From Heterohyrax brucei (Eukaryota; Chordata; Mammalia; Hyracoidea; Procaviidae), in assembly GCA_028571685.1 (NCBI GenBank), contig CM053140.1:22301501-22365500 (forward strand): 64,000 nt of DNA, given 5' to 3'. The translations under genes and the position numbers were made by a program. Position 1 is the stretch's first letter; every line of letters starts with the position of its first letter. Positions 12,156-24,824 of the stretch are shown here, piece by piece. A model generated the notes under the pieces. That model ran no database searches. It worked only from the letters and a program-made list of their open reading frames with translations, and was not told where the DNA came from.

Positions 12156-12999
12156 GTACCTTACAGTGAAGAAGAAAGTATAACAGAAACACTAATAATA
12201 ACATTAGGCCAACAGTCTGAAATAACTAATGAACCTGCGATCTCATGAGATGTTTGTTCATGCTTAAGCAGTGTCAGTACCTGTTTCTCACGTGCCTCAG
12301 CAACAAATGCATTCTGTAAAACCTCTGATTCCATATGAATATAAATACAGCAACATTTATGGACTAAGGCACAAAGTGCTCCTTTGTAGAACGAGAAATC
12401 TAGTATCATTCTGCTTTGTAAAATCACAGCTCAACTTTCAGACACTTTGCTGACACTGACAATTACAACTTGGCTATGTTTACCAACAGGAATTCCTGAT
12501 TTGAGAACTAAATATCTAAACCCATTACTTAAATAACTTAGGAAAAGGAAAATGGTTTCTTCTATCCAGAAAGTAAGACCTTAAAACTTCCGCAATATTC
12601 CCATTGAAAACCCACAGTATCTTCTCACTGATTCAGTCTGATGGACTTAGTTCCTCTTCTGCCTGATTCTGCATCAGTGACAATCTGTGAGCCCATCAGG
12701 ATCTGCCTAACAGTTGTGGGAATCTTGGGTCATGGTCCTTTTCACAAGTCTAATGTGTTTTTGTTGAGATATCCTGCTCAAACGGTTTTACAAAATCAGT
12801 AAAGTAAAACCTCATCTGTAGATGACAAAATGAAACATGACCATGAGTCATTTATAAAAATAAATCCCATTAAGAGTGAAAAGACTTACTACAAGTTAAT
12901 TCCAAGTAAAATGTAAAGGCCACATCAAATCTGTTAAAAAAAGAAAAACCTCAGACAATAATATTTTTAAACATAACCATTAATTGTATTAAAAAAAAA

Positions 13000-13400
13000 A
13001 AAACCTTCAATGCCACACATAATAATCCTGAGACACAATAGTACATAGTCAGGATATACCATGATACACCAAGATTATCAGATCTCGAAATACATCAATG
13101 GTATAAAAGTAAATTCATAAGTAAATAATTTAAATTCTCAGGTAGAGCACTTGCTTTGATGATGCTGAATGAACAATTAAAAAAGTTGAAGTCAGGTTAA
13201 CAGCTAAGAAATAATAAAATTATGACATCCTATTATGCATTTGTAATACAATATTAGGTAAAAACCTAAGAGGACATTGTTATCACAAATTTTTAATCTA
13301 ACAAGAATGAGGCTCTTCTCTTGATTTTAACCTGTTCCATGTAATTGATTTAATAGAACCCTTTAGCACTTTTCCTTAATAAAAAGTTATTTGTGGCTTT
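13000..13400. other. AT-rich non-coding stretch within S1
   Basis: A/T-rich, with a short poly-A run at 12,990-13,003 and no open frame of note. It is matched by the AT-rich 36,280-36,720 segment of S2. Confidence 0.4.
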
Positions 13401-14202
13401 TCACGAAGTTTCACATTTCTTAGGAATCCCCCCTATGTTATTAAGAACCAATGCTGAAGTTAGTTACCTAGAGATCTTCAAGGAAAACCTCAGCTTTTTC
13501 TGCTTCTTTCCCAATTCTGCAGCTTGGTTTTGGACTCAGGAATCTTATTCTAGTGACTTATTCTTTGGCTTTAAGGCAGATTATATACATAAAGAACACA
13601 CTCAACCTTCACTCAGAAATCTGAGAAAATTTTGTTCTTTTATCAAGGAAAACCCCAATTCTTTATTGCATATGATAGCTAATATTAAAGCTCAAATTTA
13701 TCTGACAAATGAAACTTTTGACCATACCAAATCAATATTTTTCAATAAATCTTACCGTGTAGTACCCCTTTAAATAGCAAAAATGAACTTACTCAGCAAC
13801 AGACAGATACACACATATACTTCCTCTGCAGCATGGAAAGCAAAAATATGTCAAGTTCAGTTACGACAAATAGCTATTAATTTATTATCAGTAACTTACC
13901 TAAAAGGCTTTGGAGATTCTGTTATGCCTAAAATGGAAACAAAGTTTGTTTCAACAGTCCAAGTTTGCACTCAACTTTTACTAGGTCTTGTATTTGGCCC
14001 AGTTTCATTTTAACCCATAAAGCTTCTATCAGCTGGCTTTGGAAATCACCAAGTCTCTCTGGTCAGCTGACTGATACTCTTGCTAGGGTTGAAACATTTT
14101 TACAGGCCATGTCAGATGTGTCTCAAGGTTCCCCTACAACACAAACAACTTGTTTACAGTTCTTTCACAATTTGCATTCAACTGATTTCGGATAAGTATA
14201 AT

Positions 14203-14357
14203 CTAGTGCCGTCGAGTCAATTCTGACTCACAGCGACCCCAGAGGACAGAGGAGAAACTGTTCCACAGAGTTTCCAAGGAGCGTGTGACGGATTACAGCT
14301 GTGCACCTCCCAGTTAGCAGACGGAGCACTTAACCACTATGCCACCAGGGTTTCCTC
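14203..14357 (-). repeat. AfroSINE-type SINE (-)
   Basis: Reverse-oriented. The tail side reads GTGCCGTCGAGTCAATTCTG, the tRNA-like head GGTTAAGTGCTC with the B-box in reverse, and the element ends ACCACTATGCCACCAGGGTTTCC. It occupies the same place as the SINE at 56,572-56,730 in block S3. Confidence 0.9.
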
Positions 14358-14730
14358 AGATAATTACAGACACTAGGAATTCGTCTTATTAATTCACTGA
14401 AAAAGGCCTCCACCTAGTTGCAAAGAGTCCTTCGGAAGCTGCTCTGGAGCTATCCCGGCTCAGAGGCTGGAGAACAGGGAGGAGTGATCTTGCCTTGCCC
14501 TCGTTCCTCCGACTCATAAAAGACACGTTTCAGTTGACCTAGGAGTTTTCAAGGGCAAAAGATAAGTTATTTCCCTTTTACTGTTATGAAACTACTACTT
14601 TTACTTTAAGACAAACATACTTTTTTCTCGTCTGGGACCTTCCAACAAGGTCTGTAAGTCAGTCTTCTCAGCTCAGTGACACTTATTTTCTCAATCGACT
14701 CTAAATTCTGCTTTCTTATCTATTTCAATT

Positions 14731-14890
14731 GGAAACCCTGGTGGCGTAGTGGGTTAAGTTCCACGTCTGCTAACCAAAAGGTCAGCAGTTCAAACCCGCC
14801 AGGCACTCCTCGGAAACTCTCTGGGGCACTTCTACTCTGACCTCTAGGGTCAACAGCAGTTGGACCCGACTCGATGGCAGTGGGTTTTTA
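14731..14890 (+). repeat. AfroSINE-type SINE (+)
   Basis: Well preserved: GGAAACCCTGGTGGCGTAGT head, CAGCAGTTCAAACCCGCC B-box region, GACTCGATGGCAGTGGGTTT end. It pairs with the SINE at 57,093-57,253 in block S3, so the insertion predates that duplication. Confidence 0.93.
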
Positions 14891-15119
14891 TCCATCTCAA
14901 CTAGCTTAGCCACGACACTCCCCACCCTGCTTAGCAGGATCTGGGCATGAAAGATTTCTCCAACATGTCGGACTACTTGTAGGTTTCAAAGAATTTCAAC
15001 CAGAAAGATCCTAAAAGCAGAAAAGCCTGGGAGACTCTGCTACAAGTAAAGCCTGTACTGGCCATGACTTGACAAGACAGGCAATTTGGAACAAGTCATA
15101 CAGTCCAGTATGCCAGGAA

Positions 15120-16130
15120 TGACAATGTGAAGAAGAATAGGGTTGCATTCATCATCAAAAGGAACATTTCAGTATCTCTCCTGAAGTAGGATGCTGTCAG
15201 TGATAGGATAATAGCCATACATCTGCAAGGAAAGCCAATCAATGCCTACTATTCAATAATTTGCACCAACCACTAAGGCCGAAGAGGAAGAAATGCAGGA
15301 TTTTTGCCAGGTTCTACACTCTGAAAATAATCAAACATGGATTCAGGGAGCATTGACAGTTACTAGTGATTCAAATGTAGAAGCAATAAATAAAGAAGGA
15401 AGAGTGGTAGCTGGGAAATAAGGCCTTGGTAATAGAAGTGATGTCCAAGATTGCAGGACACCATTTCACAAGATGAATGACTTCATGGCTAATATCTTTG
15501 TGCACCTATATAAATGGTATGTACACACACGACCTCTCCAGATGGAATACACAGGAATCAGATGGACTACATCTGTGGAAAGAGATGATGGCAAAGCTCA
15601 CTGTTTGTTAGCTGAATGCCGGGGACTGACTGTGAAACACACCATTAATTGTTCATACCTAGGTTTCATCCTGAAACTAAAGAAAGTTAGAAAAAGTTCA
15701 TGAGAACCAAACCACAAAATTGAATCTATCCCACCTGAGTTGAAAGACCATCCTAGAAACACATCTGAGTCTCTGAACACTAGTGACTGAATCTAGGCAA
15801 GCTGTGGGATGACATCAAATAATTGATACCTGAAGAAAGCAAAGGTCACTGAGAAGACACAAGAGAAAAAAAAATCCAAATGCATGTCAGAAGAGACTCT
15901 GAAACTTGCTCTTGAATGTTGAGTAGCTAAAGAAAAAGAAAGAAATGATGCAGTCAAAAGTAATACGGAAATCAATCAAAGGAAAGAACAGTTCTATGGA
16001 ATTCATTACATATATATATACACACACACGGAGAGAGAAACATTTTTCTTTTTCAAAGAATGTATCAAGACTCTTGAGAACAAAAACACAGAAAGGCACA
16101 ATGAATTATTCCCAGTCTGGACAGGTCCAT
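15120..16130 (+). mobile_element. RTE/BovB-like LINE copy C (endonuclease and linker)
   Basis: The endonuclease region starts near 15,130 (GAATAGGGTTGCATTCATCA, also seen in copy B near 3,240). A degraded asparagine-rich strand at about 15,260 reads TATTCAATAATTTGCACCAA. The linker, with CCCACCTGAGTTGAAAGACC, lies near 15,729. The copy is truncated before the RT, runs into an AT/CA repeat, and ends near 16,130. Confidence 0.75.
16009..16029. repeat. (TA)n(CA)n microsatellite
   Basis: A run of alternating TA followed directly by CA units, inside the decayed RTE copy C. Confidence 0.85.
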
Positions 16131-16139
16131 TTCTTGCAG

Positions 16140-16815
16140 TGACCTGAGGAGGAGCCAAGGGTTTGCAACTCCAAACCCCGACATCAGTTCTTGGAAACCC
16201 AGGTCTGTGCTCCTTCTAGCACAAGCTGTTTCAGGGACCTGAGAGACTGACCCAACTTAGCTGCTTTCTGTTACCATAAAATACAGATTCTTCCCACCTC
16301 CCACAAAACCACTACTCAGACAGAAGTGAGGTGAATAATCAGGGCCATTGATCCTATATGGATATACGAATCCTCCAAAGCATGTTTAAGTTTTCCTGTC
16401 AGACTGGAAGTTTTGATTCGGTGACTAAGGGAGGACAAAGGTGATTGACTTCATGGAGTCATTTAGTCATGGGGAAAATTAATCTTTGAATAACGTGGGT
16501 AATCCCCACTAAGGGTCTGGAATGCACATCTGGAGCCTGGAAAGGGTGTCTGCAATTCTCCCAGTCTTCACACTGTAGGGAGCAAAGGAAAAATGATCAC
16601 ACTGACAAGAATTTCAGTGCCATGTGCCAAAAGACACAAACCTTGACTTTTATTTCTTTTCGTACAGAAACGGCTTGCAAGCCTAGCTTAGCTATGTAGC
16701 AAGTTTAAGCAACTTACATTTCAAACACTGAATTGTTCTTGCTGAAGTTTCATCATCTAAATTGGCCTATGTGGGGAATCCTTCAAAACCCAATAATTCA
16801 GCCAAAGGGGTTGTT
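16140..16815. other. No recognised feature
   Basis: Nothing with domain, repeat-end or RNA-gene character was recognised in this interval. Confidence 0.4.
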
Positions 16816-16819
16816 AAAT

Positions 16820-16976
16820 CAAAACCACTGCCTTCAAGTCGGGTGTGACTCTTGGCAACCCTAAAAGTCAGAACAGATATGCCCCACAGAGTTTCCAAGG
16901 AGTACTTGGAGGATCTGAACTGTTGATCTTTTGGTTAGCAGACATAGCACTTAACCCACTGTGCTACAAGGGGTTG
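16820..16976 (-). repeat. AfroSINE-type SINE (-)
   Basis: AAAACCACTGCCTTCAAGTC at the tail side, AGAGTTTCCAAGGAG in the body, and TAACCCACTGTGCTACAAGG at the head. Confidence 0.88.
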
Positions 16977-17039
16977 TTAAGAGTTTAATTAATTAATTAG
17001 AGATATATTTATGTATGCTAAGTGCTTGTTACCGGCTCC

Positions 17040-18360
17040 TGAGTTAAAAGGGCTGCCAAGGGCTGGGCCACAGTGGCGACAGCAGTGTGGTCAGTGGTGC
17101 CGGGCAGTGGTGGGTGGACGTGTCAGACAACAGGTGGAGACAGCAAGCGGCTAAGGCTGGAGAAGTGGCTGTTGAGGGTCCGCCAGCAAGCTGCTGGAGC
17201 AAGCAGGGGATGCCCCCAAAACCAGAGCTTCAGTTGAGGACAGTCCCAAAGGAACCATCCAGCAGCCAGGCCGACTTACCCCAGGGACACTTTGTCACAC
17301 AGCCAGAGTTCACAGCAGTGGCTCTACTCTGAAAAACAGAGCTGTAAATCTTATGGCTCCAGCTGACAGTCTCAAAGGAACGGTCCTGCGGCAAGGCAAA
17401 GTGGGTTTATCACAGACGAACGTCGTGGCAAGGCCAAGAGTCACAGCGAGGGCTCTGCAGTGAAAAGCAGGGCTCTGCTTCCAAAGGCGGGCTGTAGTCC
17501 TCAAAGTCTTTTCCAAACGTGGTACCAAAAGAGGGCCCAAAACCATGAGGGCTGGGTTCCTCCCAGGCACACGTAGTGGTGGACATCCAAGTCACAGCCA
17601 GGTCTCTGCTCCCAACAGCTGGGCCACAGTGCCTGCTTGCTGCTGCTTTTGACTCCTGCGGTGGTCTCGCTCATCTTGGAGTGGACAGATGATGTTTCTG
17701 TCACAGGACGAAGCTGTGGTCTTAGCACTTCACAACCACGGTTTAAGACACTGCCTTCTTATCCAACAGCCCTTCTTTTGACTTTTAGAGCCTTCACAGC
17801 TCCTTCTGGGCTTGTAATTAGCAAGACGGACTCCATGTTAATACAGCCTCACTGCAGCCACCGCCTCCTGCCCCCGGTGGGCATCCGGACACAGGGCAGA
17901 CGACTGGCAACGTCGTCTGTTCAGTGATCTGGAGACAACGTGAAACAAGCCAGCTGCAAAACCTGACGATCTTTTATTGTACTCATATTTTTTCAATCTA
18001 TGTTAAATTTTTCTGCTTTAACTTTCTTATTTTAATTTTCCTCAGGTTTTTAATTTATATCTTTAGAAACTTGTAATTTCTTATTTTCCAAATGATAGAG
18101 TTCTCATTTGATTATTATTGCATTCCTTTCAGTGATTTTTATTTCAGTTACTTTTCTTCCATCAATTTCATTTTCCCATTTTTATTAGAACTGTCTAAAG
18201 TATTTTCTCTGGATTTTTAAGTCTATTTTTTTCTCAGTTTTAAATTTCACTTTATTTGATGGCACTTGGCTTTGGCTTGACTTCATCTTTGTCTATCATT
18301 TTTATGTTTTACTAAGTTGTTAGTTACGACATCCTCCATTATTTGAATTGATTTACTTAT
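17040..18360. other. GC-rich block followed by T-rich stretch, unrecognised
   Basis: 17,040-17,950 is GC-richer than its surroundings, with short open frames on both strands that match nothing I know. 17,960-18,360 is strongly T-rich with few complex words, just upstream of a kinase pseudogene. The pair could be the 5' region of a retroelement or the original upstream flank of the kinase unit; I cannot decide between them. Confidence 0.35.
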
Positions 18361-18399
18361 TTTCTCTTTGGCTCCATTTTTTACCCTACCACAAGGAAA

Positions 18400-20375
18400 T
18401 CTACTATTTCACACAACATTGAACATGCTACAGAGCCACTTAGCCTTTTCTGCTGAGGAGGAAATCCCTGTAGAACACTACTACTTCTTAAGAGCCATCG
18501 GCAAGGGGACATCTCACAGAGTCAAGTTATCCCAGCACATCATCACTGACAAAGAGGGAGCTGAGAAAAGTGTTGAGAAGTGTCAACAGACATCCACCAA
18601 CACCTGACACGAGACACAGAGATAAAAACCATGCAGGATCTCCACCATCCAAGTGCCTTAATGCTGTTGCGAGTCATAGAGAATAACGACATCCTAGGTA
18701 CAGTGATGGAGTAGGTAACTGCAGGGGACATGCATGATCATCTAGGGGTTCAGGGTTTCACAAGCAAAAAGAGGCCCAAGCCAAATTCCACCAGTCAGTG
18801 GTAGCCATATACTTTTGCCACAACAAACGTATTCTACACAAGGACATTCGACCAGAAAACATGCCCTGGGATCACACAGACAACTCTCAAAATTACCGAC
18901 TGTGGAATGTGAACTGAATTCTCCAAGGGGAGGAAGTGAAACATTTCTTGTTGGAGGCTCCCTTATTATGTGCCAGAACTCCGACCGGGAGGAAAGCAGA
19001 GTGGACCTACCATGGAAGTGTGGAGACTGCGAGCGCCTGGTACCTCAAGGGATCTGGGTCTCTGCCTTTTCATGAAGAGACCTTAACTGAGACACAAAAG
19101 CAGGTACTAGAGGAAGAATATGATACTTGTCTCCACATGTCTAGGCGATATGAACACCTGCTTAGCCAAAGACTCACTGGTGACCCAAGAAAGACAGCCA
19201 CACGAGAGGACATCCTAGAAAACTCAGGGATGAAGATGTATGAGAAAGTAAAACAAAAGGTGTACGTGCAGCCACTCCCAGACTACAAGCACACCCGGTG
19301 CTTTGAGGCCACAGTGAATGCATGTTACAAGGAGGGAGAGATTTAGGAATCGTACTGAATCAAAAATATGGTAACGTCATGGTCACCTATCTGGTAAGAA
19401 GACACCACACATCTGACATGGAGAGTCATGCTAGTACTGTGGAACCCCAGAGTGCAGTACATTGCACTGATTGTCACACAGCTTAGTCATCCTGTGAGGT
19501 GCATCCACCTTCTGTGCTGAACCCGAACAGTGCACTTACACTGTGCCTGCCATTCCAACCTATGTTTACTATTTCTACAGTGCTCTGAAGGCTCTAACTG
19601 ATAGAAGGAAGGGGACCTCTATAGCATGTGCTTCTCCCTGAGTGTCCCTTAAAAGTCACTCCTGTATCAGCACCCCAGGACAGCCTGGACAGAGTCCAAC
19701 CAAACCTCAGAACTATGTGCCAAGGTGAGAAATAGTGTGGTGCCACAAATCAGCACAGTCCCCATATGTGTTTCTGCGGCACCCTACTCAACCCAGACCA
19801 TCGATAAGGATGACGGAGCCCCAGGGGAAACCAGTTTCCAAACGGGAGTGTGACAACTAAGTTCCTACAAGGCAGGAGATGCCTGAGCAGACAGTGAAGT
19901 CAGCCTCTCCTTCTGTCAACACTGAGGACCAGCAGGATGCCACAGAAAGATTCTTCAGATTCATGAGACAACCCTGTTGCACTCTGATCAAAAGAGAACG
20001 AAAGCTTTGTGACAGCAAAGTTGCAGAGGAAACACTCAAACCTCGAAAGGCCATGGTCTCTCAAGTTTAGGTGGAGGATGAAAATCACCAGTTCTGTGGA
20101 GCACAAAGAGACGGTGCAGGAGATCTGCCAAGGACTAGACACCCACCAACAAGTACACGCTGCTGTATACGAACAGCACAGCAGAGCTGTAGGACTCTGT
20201 GCAGTGGAGGATGAAGATGTCCACACCACCTGTGTGGACCCTCAACAAGGAAAGAGAATTTCAGGCATCTCTGAGGCCTTCAACAGCATTGCCTCAAAAA
20301 AGAGCAGGGAGCGTGTAGTCTCAAACGCTGCCAGCAGTTGCCAGGGGCAAAAGAGGAGTTCACAGATTTAAGCTC
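18400..20375 (+). pseudogene. MARK-like kinase pseudogene, unit 2 (N-lobe to KA1)
   Basis: The most complete single copy. The N-lobe (18,368-18,607) has IGKGTSHRVKLSQHI, a damaged glycine loop, and EGAEKS where the family has VAIK. A stop follows at 18,605. The catalytic loop near 18,835 reads LHKDIRPENM (family HRDLKAEN). The DFG equivalent near 18,895 is TDCGM, so the magnesium-binding motif is broken. The C-lobe and UBA start (18,936-19,346) contain GSLPFHEETLTE and VYVQPLPDYKHTR. A spacer of about 700 bp follows. KA1 at 20,009-20,371 has MKITSSVEH and GKRISGISEAFNSIASKK. All domains run together with no introns, so the source was probably a retrocopy. It cannot make an active kinase. Confidence 0.85.
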
Positions 20376-21240
20376 CCACAGGATGAGATAATGTTTTGTT
20401 CTGTTGTGTGTATACTTGTTGTAACTTGAAATCTACTCAATGGGACTGAATGGAATGATGACAAAACAACAGGAATTGAGAGGTTATCAATGCAGATGTT
20501 TCAAAGAACAGATGCACCACTGGAAGGCCTCACTTGCCAATACTCATAAACCTGGAAGACTGCTATCTGGCCAACCAACTGCAAGTGACCCTTTCTGAGA
20601 CCCATTTCAAAGGAAGGTGATCAAAGACAACACACAGATTACTGAAAAATATTATTAGTATTACACATGACTAAAATTTTGCTCAAGATCACTGTGTTGT
20701 GATTACTGCCTTTTGAGTGAGAGCTTTCTAGCCATGGCCTTGTAACTCCTACCCAGGTGACTAGGCAGGACAGTGTGATAGTGAGTTCAAGGCCCACGAA
20801 GAGTACTGGTCCTTAGCTCCTTAAGAGAGAGCTCATTCCAGAGCAGTCAGGGTGATTCGCTCAACACCAATGAGGAATAGCTTTGAAATGATAGACCATT
20901 CTATGGGCCCAGATCACTGCACTGTAAAGCTCTTGGAAGCAGGAGCTAGAGACAGCACAAGCTGGTAACTGGTGACAGGAGAGACCTCGCAGCAGGAGAG
21001 ATCATGCTGGGCTCCCCAGTCCACAAAGACAGAAAGTTGAGGGCCTGTCATCAGTGGCCAAGGGCCGGAGAGAGCCCTGTCTTTAGGAGGTGGGCAGAGG
21101 AGTCTGTGGGGAAACTTCCAATGGAAATCCTATGGAAAAAGTGGCATCTCTTTGGAGTCAACAGCTGAGAGTGACACAGACAGCCCGAGGTCCTCTGTAA
21201 ATATTGTGACCAAGACTATTAACAAGGAATAAAGGATAAA
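20376..21240 (+). repeat. Kinase-unit 3' flank, copy 1
   Basis: Follows the KA1 domain and aligns by eye with 32,036-32,890 after the unit-4 KA1. Shared words include CTGGCCAACCAACT.CAAGTG, CTAAAATTTTGCT.AAGATCA and CCAGTCCACAAAGA.AGAAAG. A related piece lies at 38,880-39,320. Non-coding; it marks the tandem unit and may itself contain ERV-like sequence. Confidence 0.6.
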
Positions 21241-22390
21241 AAGACCAAAGCACTAACAACATTCAGGGACACTGAGATAAGTCCCCCCAAATTATGTAAA
21301 TTGCCTCAAGGCTGTTTTTCAGAAGACACCAGATGGAAGAAACTCTAAGGACATGCACAGAAATGCCCACTTGGACAGTGACAGGGCCTTCCAATGGGAG
21401 CACCAGACAGCCACAGTCAGGACCCGGGGATAGAACCAAAGAACCAAGAATTTGTATGCATAGCACCCCATAAGAAATCCTGCTACCAGTCCCAGAAGGC
21501 CCCAGAGAAAGGAACTCTCTACATCCTGTAACTGATTCCACCCCAAATGACCTCTTTCAGACTCAGGAGATCAGAGAAGCAACTTCTGTCTTCTGATGAG
21601 TGGCTCACTGGGCTCTCCTCCCCAGGTAGCAGGAAGCAACCTTCATGGTAACAAAATTTATTAAGTCAAAGTACCTTACAGACAGGGAAGGGGTCAGTCT
21701 CTGTGAGTGGGGAAAGACCTGGTACAAAGCTTGTAGGGTTCCTTGTATTGGTAAATGGTACTGTTCTAGTCAGGAAGGAAAGGTAGGAAACAGTCTTAGG
21801 TTTCAGTTTTGGGGTTATCAGTCAGCAACTGGATGATGGGACCCCTCCTAAAGAAGAAAATAATGGTATGTAGATAGGATTAAAAATACGGGCTATGTAA
21901 TTTCTAGATCATAGTCCTGAGGAAGTACCCACACGTAGCCATGTCTCAAACTAACAGGGGAATTGTTACAGCTCCAATTCCCCTTCTTAAACACTGACTC
22001 GGGATCATCTGATCAGGTGGCCTGTGGTGGTGACCAGGCTTCCTAGCTACCCTTGTCATTTTCCCTTGAGGAGACATGGGCCTGAAATCTTGAAGGGAAT
22101 GTGGGAAGCCGACTCGCTCTGGCTACTTCCTGCTGTTTCGGGTTGTAGTCCTGCCTACCCATCAGATCCACGTTCCCCAAGAACCCTGTCTCAAAAACAT
22201 TGAGGATCTTGATCTATCTACCGCATGGTTGGTAGGTATAGGCTGCATATCCTTGCAGGACCATGAGATGGCCTAGGAAGGGTTGTAGCTTGGAGTTGTG
22301 TCTTTTACCTTAGAACCCAAATTCCAGACATGTTGTATGGTGACCTGGCCAGATTTACTAACATAAAAACAACACTGTTCCTTGACATAT
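21240..22390 (-). mobile_element. LTR/ERV-like element in antisense, copy 1
   Basis: On the minus strand it begins near 22,390 with TGTCAAGGAACAGTGTTG. It carries AATAAA in CTTAATAAATTTTG near 21,655 and continues into a tail shared with 9,500-9,700 and 38,200-38,400. Equivalent elements lie at 27,150-28,320 and 32,890-34,110, always after a KA1 domain and always antisense. I infer an LTR plus adjoining internal sequence; the family is not named and no certain target duplication is seen. Confidence 0.5.
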
Positions 22391-23140
22391 ACGCAGGTGC
22401 TGTCCTCAGTTGCTGTTCAAAAGTCAAGAAATCAGTGTGGGACTTTACCACCTGGTAAGACCATCAGCAGGGGGACATGTGGTAGAGTTAGGCTATCCTG
22501 GCACATCATTATGGGCAAAGAGGTAGCCAAGAAGAGTCTAAAAGAGCCCACAGACATCCTCCAACCTCTTGACACTAGACTCAGAGATAAAAATCATGAA
22601 GGATCTCTACAATCCAAATATTTTCATGCTATTGCAAGTCAGAGAGAGTAACATTACCTTTGGCATAGGGATGGAGTGGTAACTGCAGGGGACTGGGGTG
22701 ATCATCCAGAGACTCACGGTTTCAAGAGTGAAAAAGAGGCCCAAACAACATTCCATCAATTAGTATAGGCCCTACAAGTGCGCCACAACAAGTGTGTTGT
22801 GCATACACCCATCAAACCAGAAAATGTGCTCTTGGATGATAGAAAGAACATCAAACTGGCTGACTTTGATTTGGGAAATGGAATTCACCAAGGAGAGCAA
22901 GCTGAAAACTTTCTGTAGGAGTCTCCCTTATTAAGCCCCACAACTCCAAAATGGAGCAAAGTTCCACGGATACCCTGGTGGAGGTGTGGCATCGTGCATT
23001 TCATGGTAAGTGTATATCCACCTTCTGACGGTAATGCCTTCAATGAGCCACGAAAGTAGGTACAGGACGGACAGTATAATAGTCGTTCTACATGTCTATG
23101 TCATGTGAACACTCACTGAGTCAAACATTCATTTGTAACC
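22390..23140 (+). pseudogene. MARK-like kinase pseudogene fragment, unit 3a (kinase domain)
   Basis: A heavily mutated kinase domain. The N-lobe is near 22,450-22,560 (ISRGTCGRVRLSWHI, with AKKSLKE at the lysine site). The catalytic region near 22,795-22,880 reads VHTPIKPENVLLDDRKNIKL, so the HRD motif is lost, followed by ADFDLGN where the family has ADFGF. The activation segment and C-lobe are barely readable, and the fragment ends near 23,140. A second kinase start lies immediately downstream. Confidence 0.75.
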
Positions 23141-23189
23141 CTCTTTCTCCATTTTAACACAAGGGTACCTCTTATCCCAAAGTCCATTA

Positions 23190-24820
23190 ATCTTTGACAC
23201 CACATCAAATATGCCACAGAGCCACGTACCATTTCCTGCCAAGGAGGAAATGTATGTGGGACACTACCAGCTCCTAAGGACCATCAAGAAAGGGACATTT
23301 GCCAGAGTCCACTTGCCCTGGCCCATCAACACTGCCAAGAGGTAACCGAGAAAAGAGTTGGAAAGAGCCAACAGACATTCTCCTACCTCCAAACACTAGA
23401 CCCAGAGATCAAAATTATGAAGGATCTCCATCATTCAGTAATTTTCATGGTGTTTCAAGCCATAGAGAATAACAACCTCTTTGGCATGGTGATGGGGTAC
23501 GTAACTACAGACGTCTTCTGTGACCATCTGGAAGCTCATACCTTCATGAGCAAAAAGAAGCTCCCAAAATATTCTGCCAGAGTTGGCCTCAGAGGTTTGC
23601 CACCACAACTGTGTTGTACATGGGGATATCAAACCAGAAGACAGGCTCTTGGATGAGAGAAGGAACTTGAAACTTGTGAACATCGGTTTGAGAACTCAAT
23701 CCATCAGTGGGAGTGACCCAAACACCTTCTGGGGCAGTCTCCATTAGGATGCCTAGAACTCCTGTAAGGAGACAAGTACCATGGACCCCCTTGGATGCAT
23801 GTAGCCTGGAAATCACCATGAACCTCATGGTCAGTGGATCGCTGCCTTTTCATGGAGAGACCTTAACTGAGCTATCAAAGCAGGTACTGGAGGAAGAATA
23901 TGATTTTCATTGCCACATAGCCACACCATGTGAACATATGCTATGCCAAATATTCATTTGTGATGCAAAAAAGACAGCCAGATCAGAGGACCTGCTAGAA
24001 AATCCAAACATGAATATGGATAATGAAGAAAGACAAAAGGTATATGTGCAGCCACTCCCAGACGAGGAGGACCCTGAAAGAATTCCTTGACTCGCTGCTG
24101 AATCAAAAACAGTCACGTGATGGGCACCTGTCTGATCCTAGCTTGTAACGCATCTGAGATGGTGAGTCATGCCAGTACCATGGACCCCAGAAGGCAGCAC
24201 ACTGCACTAAGAGCCACATGCCTGTTTCAATGCATGAGGTGCATCCTACCATCTCTGCTAAACACAAACGACACAGTTACAATGTACCTGCCATTCCCAC
24301 CCGTGACTACTGTTTCTACAATACTTTGAAGAGTCCACCAGACAGAAGGAAGGGGGCCTCCATCGTGTCTGCTTCTCCCTCCATCTCCCCAGCAAAGTCC
24401 TTCCCGCACCAACAAGCCAGGAGAGCCTGGCAGAGCCCTAACAACCTCGGCACTGTGGGACAACGTGACAAACAGTGTGGAACCACAAACCAGTGTAATT
24501 CCCACAGGTGTTTCTGAGGCTGCCTCCTCCGTCCACACCATCAATAACAATGGTAGAAACCTAGAGGAACTCAGTTTCACACACGGACTGCCATAACCGA
24601 AATCCTTAAGTGACAAGCAGCTGCAGGAGGTAACTGAGCAGACTGTGATGCCAGCCTCTCCCTGGGTCAACAGCCAGAATCGGCAGGGTGCCACCAGGAT
24701 GATCTTTAGGCTTACAAGAAGATACCGTTCTTGTATCTGTATCAATAGGGAGCCCCAGACTGTGACTCCAGCCTCTCCCTCTGTCATCTTGGGGTTACTT
24801 TGAATTTCACGCTGAGTGCA
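23190..24820 (+). pseudogene. MARK-like kinase pseudogene, unit 3b (kinase, C-lobe module 1, spacer)
   Basis: The N-terminus at 23,210-23,330 (PQSHVPFPAKEE type, with YQLLRTIKKGTFARV in frame) resembles unit 2 at 18,430. 23,417-23,656 covers the N-lobe helix and hinge (MKDLHHSVIFMVFQAIENNN, MVMGYVTT). 23,707-24,090 holds the C-lobe with MVSGSLPFHGETLTELSKQV and the linker VYVQPLPDEEDPE. UBA is reduced to a short tail near 24,090-24,130. The spacer (24,130-24,820) has stops. HRD and DFG are not preserved (VNIGL at the DFG site). It leads straight into two further C-lobe modules. Confidence 0.8.
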
Positions 24821-24824
24821 CCTC

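Larger units (their letters stand above)
11330..15070 (+). repeat. Duplicated block S1
   Basis: Most of this stretch occurs elsewhere in the window in the same orientation. Positions 11,330-13,800 match 35,200-37,145 (S2), and 13,390-15,070 match 55,890-57,450 (S3). Shared landmarks include a cttttCATGGTGTCCTCTTTTGG-like stretch, TTTCAG/ACAGACACTTTGCTGA and CCTTTAAATAGCAAAAATGA. S1 and S3 also share two SINEs at matching positions. The S1 LTR (11,636-12,155) is absent from S2. No coding content was recognised; it may be an intron or intergenic block carried by duplication. Confidence 0.7.

Noticed and set aside
14731..14800. tRNA gene
   Set aside because: The A- and B-box-like text is the head of a SINE; no cloverleaf or mature 3' end was found here or in the other SINEs.
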